Shown here: positions 62,751 to 64,000 of the stretch, in pieces
Numbering within the stretch: position 1 is the first letter of the stretch
Layout of the letters: each line of letters begins with the position of its first letter
Assembly: GCA_037385045.1 (NCBI GenBank)
Contig: JARRNJ010000007.1
Location: forward strand, 1 to 64,000
DNA length: 64,000 nt
Source: JARRNJ01 sp037385045
Lineage (GTDB): Bacteria > Pseudomonadota > Gammaproteobacteria > JASBUN01
Reading direction: 5' to 3'
Translations under genes and position numbers: made by a program
The notes under the pieces: generated by a model
Told to the model about the DNA's origin: nothing
Databases searched by the model: none
What the model saw: only the letters and a program-made list of their open reading frames with translations

Positions 62751-64000
62751 TACGGCGCCTGCTTACCGGAACCGGCGGCTGTATCGTCGCTCGCCGGCAG
62801 TGGTGGCGCTCCCCCCAGGGCCTTGTACAACGCCACATAGCCAATGTCACGGTCGCGACGAGCGGCGGCGAGCTTTAGTTCAGCCTTGGTGCTGGCGATG
62901 TCGATTCTTGCACTTTCCAGGTCGCTGGCCAGGCCGAGGCGGCGCCGCGTGCGTTGCACGATTCGGGCGTTCTTCCAAACGGCACAGACCTGCCGGATGG
63001 CATCCTCGCGATGACGCTGTTCCCCGAGGTTGCCGAGCGCAGTCTCGACGTCAGCCACTCCCGCCAGCACCGCCTTGCGGTAGGCCAGCACCGCGGCTTT
63101 GAGTTCGTCGCTCTGAGCGGTTTCCCGTGCTTTGCGCATGCCCCAATCGAACAGTGGGATGTCGATGATCGGACCAACGGTGCCGATATCATTGGTGCCG
63201 CCGGTGGGGCGGTAGGTGGCGATGTTGGTAGACCACAACAGCGACGTACCGAGACCGATACGCGGCATCCGATTCGCATGCGCGATGCCGAGTTCGCCCG
63301 CCGCCTGAAGTACGCGCGCCCGTGCGCGGGCGATCTCCGGCCGCGAGCGCAACAGGTCCGCCGGAGCCTCAATCGGTCCGTCCGGGCCCAGAGCCGGCAG
63401 GGTCCCCGGTTTAAGCCAGGTTGCATCGGGTTCATCGCGCCCCAATAACACCGCCAGGCGCTCGGCGGCGGCGTTCAAGGCCGCCCGCGGCCCGCTAAGC
63501 GCGGCCCGGGCGGCCGCCACCCTCGCATTGGCTTGGGCCAACGCGGTCGGGCTGTCCAGGTGCAGCTTGACTCGGGTCTGCTCGAGCTTGGCCTGACGCC
63601 GGCGGGCATCGACAATCCGCTGCAACAGCTGTTCGCGGCGCTGGGCGGCACGCAACTGGATAAACTCGCGCACCACTTCGGCTACCAGCGAGACGCGCAC
63701 TTCGCGCAGAGCCGCGTCGGCCTCGCCGAGTCGGCCGGCAGCGATGCGATCGGTGGCCGCGCCGCGACCGAATAGGCCCAACTCCCACGTCGCATCGAAG
63801 CCGATCACAAAATACGACGCACTCGCATCCGGATCGATCGGGTCGTCTGTACGCGCACGCAACTGCGGCTGGTTGGGCGCTCGATGCACACGATACAAGG
63901 CGCGCTCCGCGCGCAGCCGGTATAAGGCGCCGGCGGCGTCCGGGTTGGATTTCAAAGCTGAATCGACCAGGTGGTTCAACGCCGGATCGTCAAAGGCCTT
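62750..64000 (-). CDS. TolC-like outer-membrane efflux protein, 5' end beyond window
   Basis: Outer-membrane channel of the OprM/NodT type. The frame is open to base 64000, beginning KAFDDPALNHLVDSALKSNPDAAGALYRLRAER, a normal early segment of the family. Thus the start and signal peptide lie outside the window. Two repeated coiled regions end in KAELKLAAARRDRDIGYVALYKALGG. It is the first gene of the exporter operon. Confidence 0.88.
   Translation of the reverse strand, partial: KAFDDPALNHLVDSALKSNPDAAGALYRLRAERALYRVHRAPNQPQLRARTDDPIDPDASASYFVIGFDATWELGLFGRGAATDRIAAGRLGEADAALREVRVSLVAEVVREFIQLRAAQRREQLLQRIVDARRRQAKLEQTRVKLHLDSPTALAQANARVAAARAALSGPRAALNAAAERLAVLLGRDEPDATWLKPGTLPALGPDGPIEAPADLLRSRPEIARARARVLQAAGELGIAHANRMPRIGLGTSLLWSTNIATYRPTGGTNDIGTVGPIIDIPLFDWGMRKARETAQSDELKAAVLAYRKAVLAGVADVETALGNLGEQRHREDAIRQVCAVWKNARIVQRTRRRLGLASDLESARIDIASTKAELKLAAARRDRDIGYVALYKALGGAPPLPASDDTAAGSGKQAP

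Overview
The window is GC-rich bacterial DNA with dense, short-spaced operons. A FabF/PabB/PabC/MltG/Tmk/HolB/PilZ/TatD core order, FadE/FadI/FadJ-type beta-oxidation genes and Allochromatium-like DsrAB all point to a gammaproteobacterium, probably a sulfur- and arsenite-oxidising chemolithotroph with some heterotrophic ability. The species cannot be named from the sequence alone.

Layout. 0-8 kb (+) is housekeeping: acpP (cut by the window edge), fabF, pabB, pabC, mltG, tmk, holB, pilZ, tatD. 8-17.4 kb (-) is a beta-oxidation operon, fadE > fadI > fadJ-like > long-chain acyl-CoA synthetase > hotdog thioesterase. Its synthetase is frameshifted by a perfect 13-bp tandem duplication. A C92-type permuted papain-like protein lies just upstream. 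17.5-20.3 kb (-) holds a class V aminotransferase, a small lipoprotein and a GntR/UTRA regulator. 20.6-31.2 kb (+) is a candidate C2-sulfonate (sulfoacetate) island: TctABC-type uptake, SauS-like acylating dehydrogenase, SauT-like CoA ligase, Xsc, a universal stress protein, acetate kinase and a TauE-type exporter. 31.2-36 kb (-) has a truncated hemoglobin, an RND pump and its adaptor, which is broken by a deletion. 36.1-41.3 kb has NsrR and LysR regulators divergent from dsrAB, then a CBS-domain protein and a DsrC-like protein lacking the terminal redox cysteine. 41.7-47.7 kb is an accessory stretch: an FNR-like regulator, a B12-binding radical SAM enzyme, an ECF sigma/anti-sigma pair, a small membrane protein, and REP-like copies of a GGTATACTGTCCCCGGAAT element. 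47.7-57.7 kb is an arsenite-oxidation locus: aioB-aioA-moaB-moeA (-) divergent from moaA-aioX-aioS-aioR (+). The shared control region has a sigma-54 promoter and two perfect GTTAC-N6-GTAAC boxes. 58-59.8 kb (-) is an arsR-arsP-thioredoxin operon with a 14-bp-arm palindromic operator and a probably leaderless arsR. 59.9-64 kb (-) is a four-gene ABC/membrane-fusion/outer-membrane exporter cut by the window end.

How the genes fit together. The sulfonate island would import a sulfonate, activate it to a CoA thioester, reduce that to sulfoacetaldehyde and split it with Xsc into sulfite and acetyl phosphate. AckA would recover ATP and the TauE-like protein would export sulfite. DsrAB, a siroheme sulfite-handling enzyme, lies about 9 kb beyond xsc without the usual dsrEFHCMKLJOPN genes. 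The aio locus carries its own sensor, sigma-54 activator, oxidase and three molybdenum-cofactor genes.

No tRNA, rRNA, CRISPR array or intact insertion sequence was recognised.
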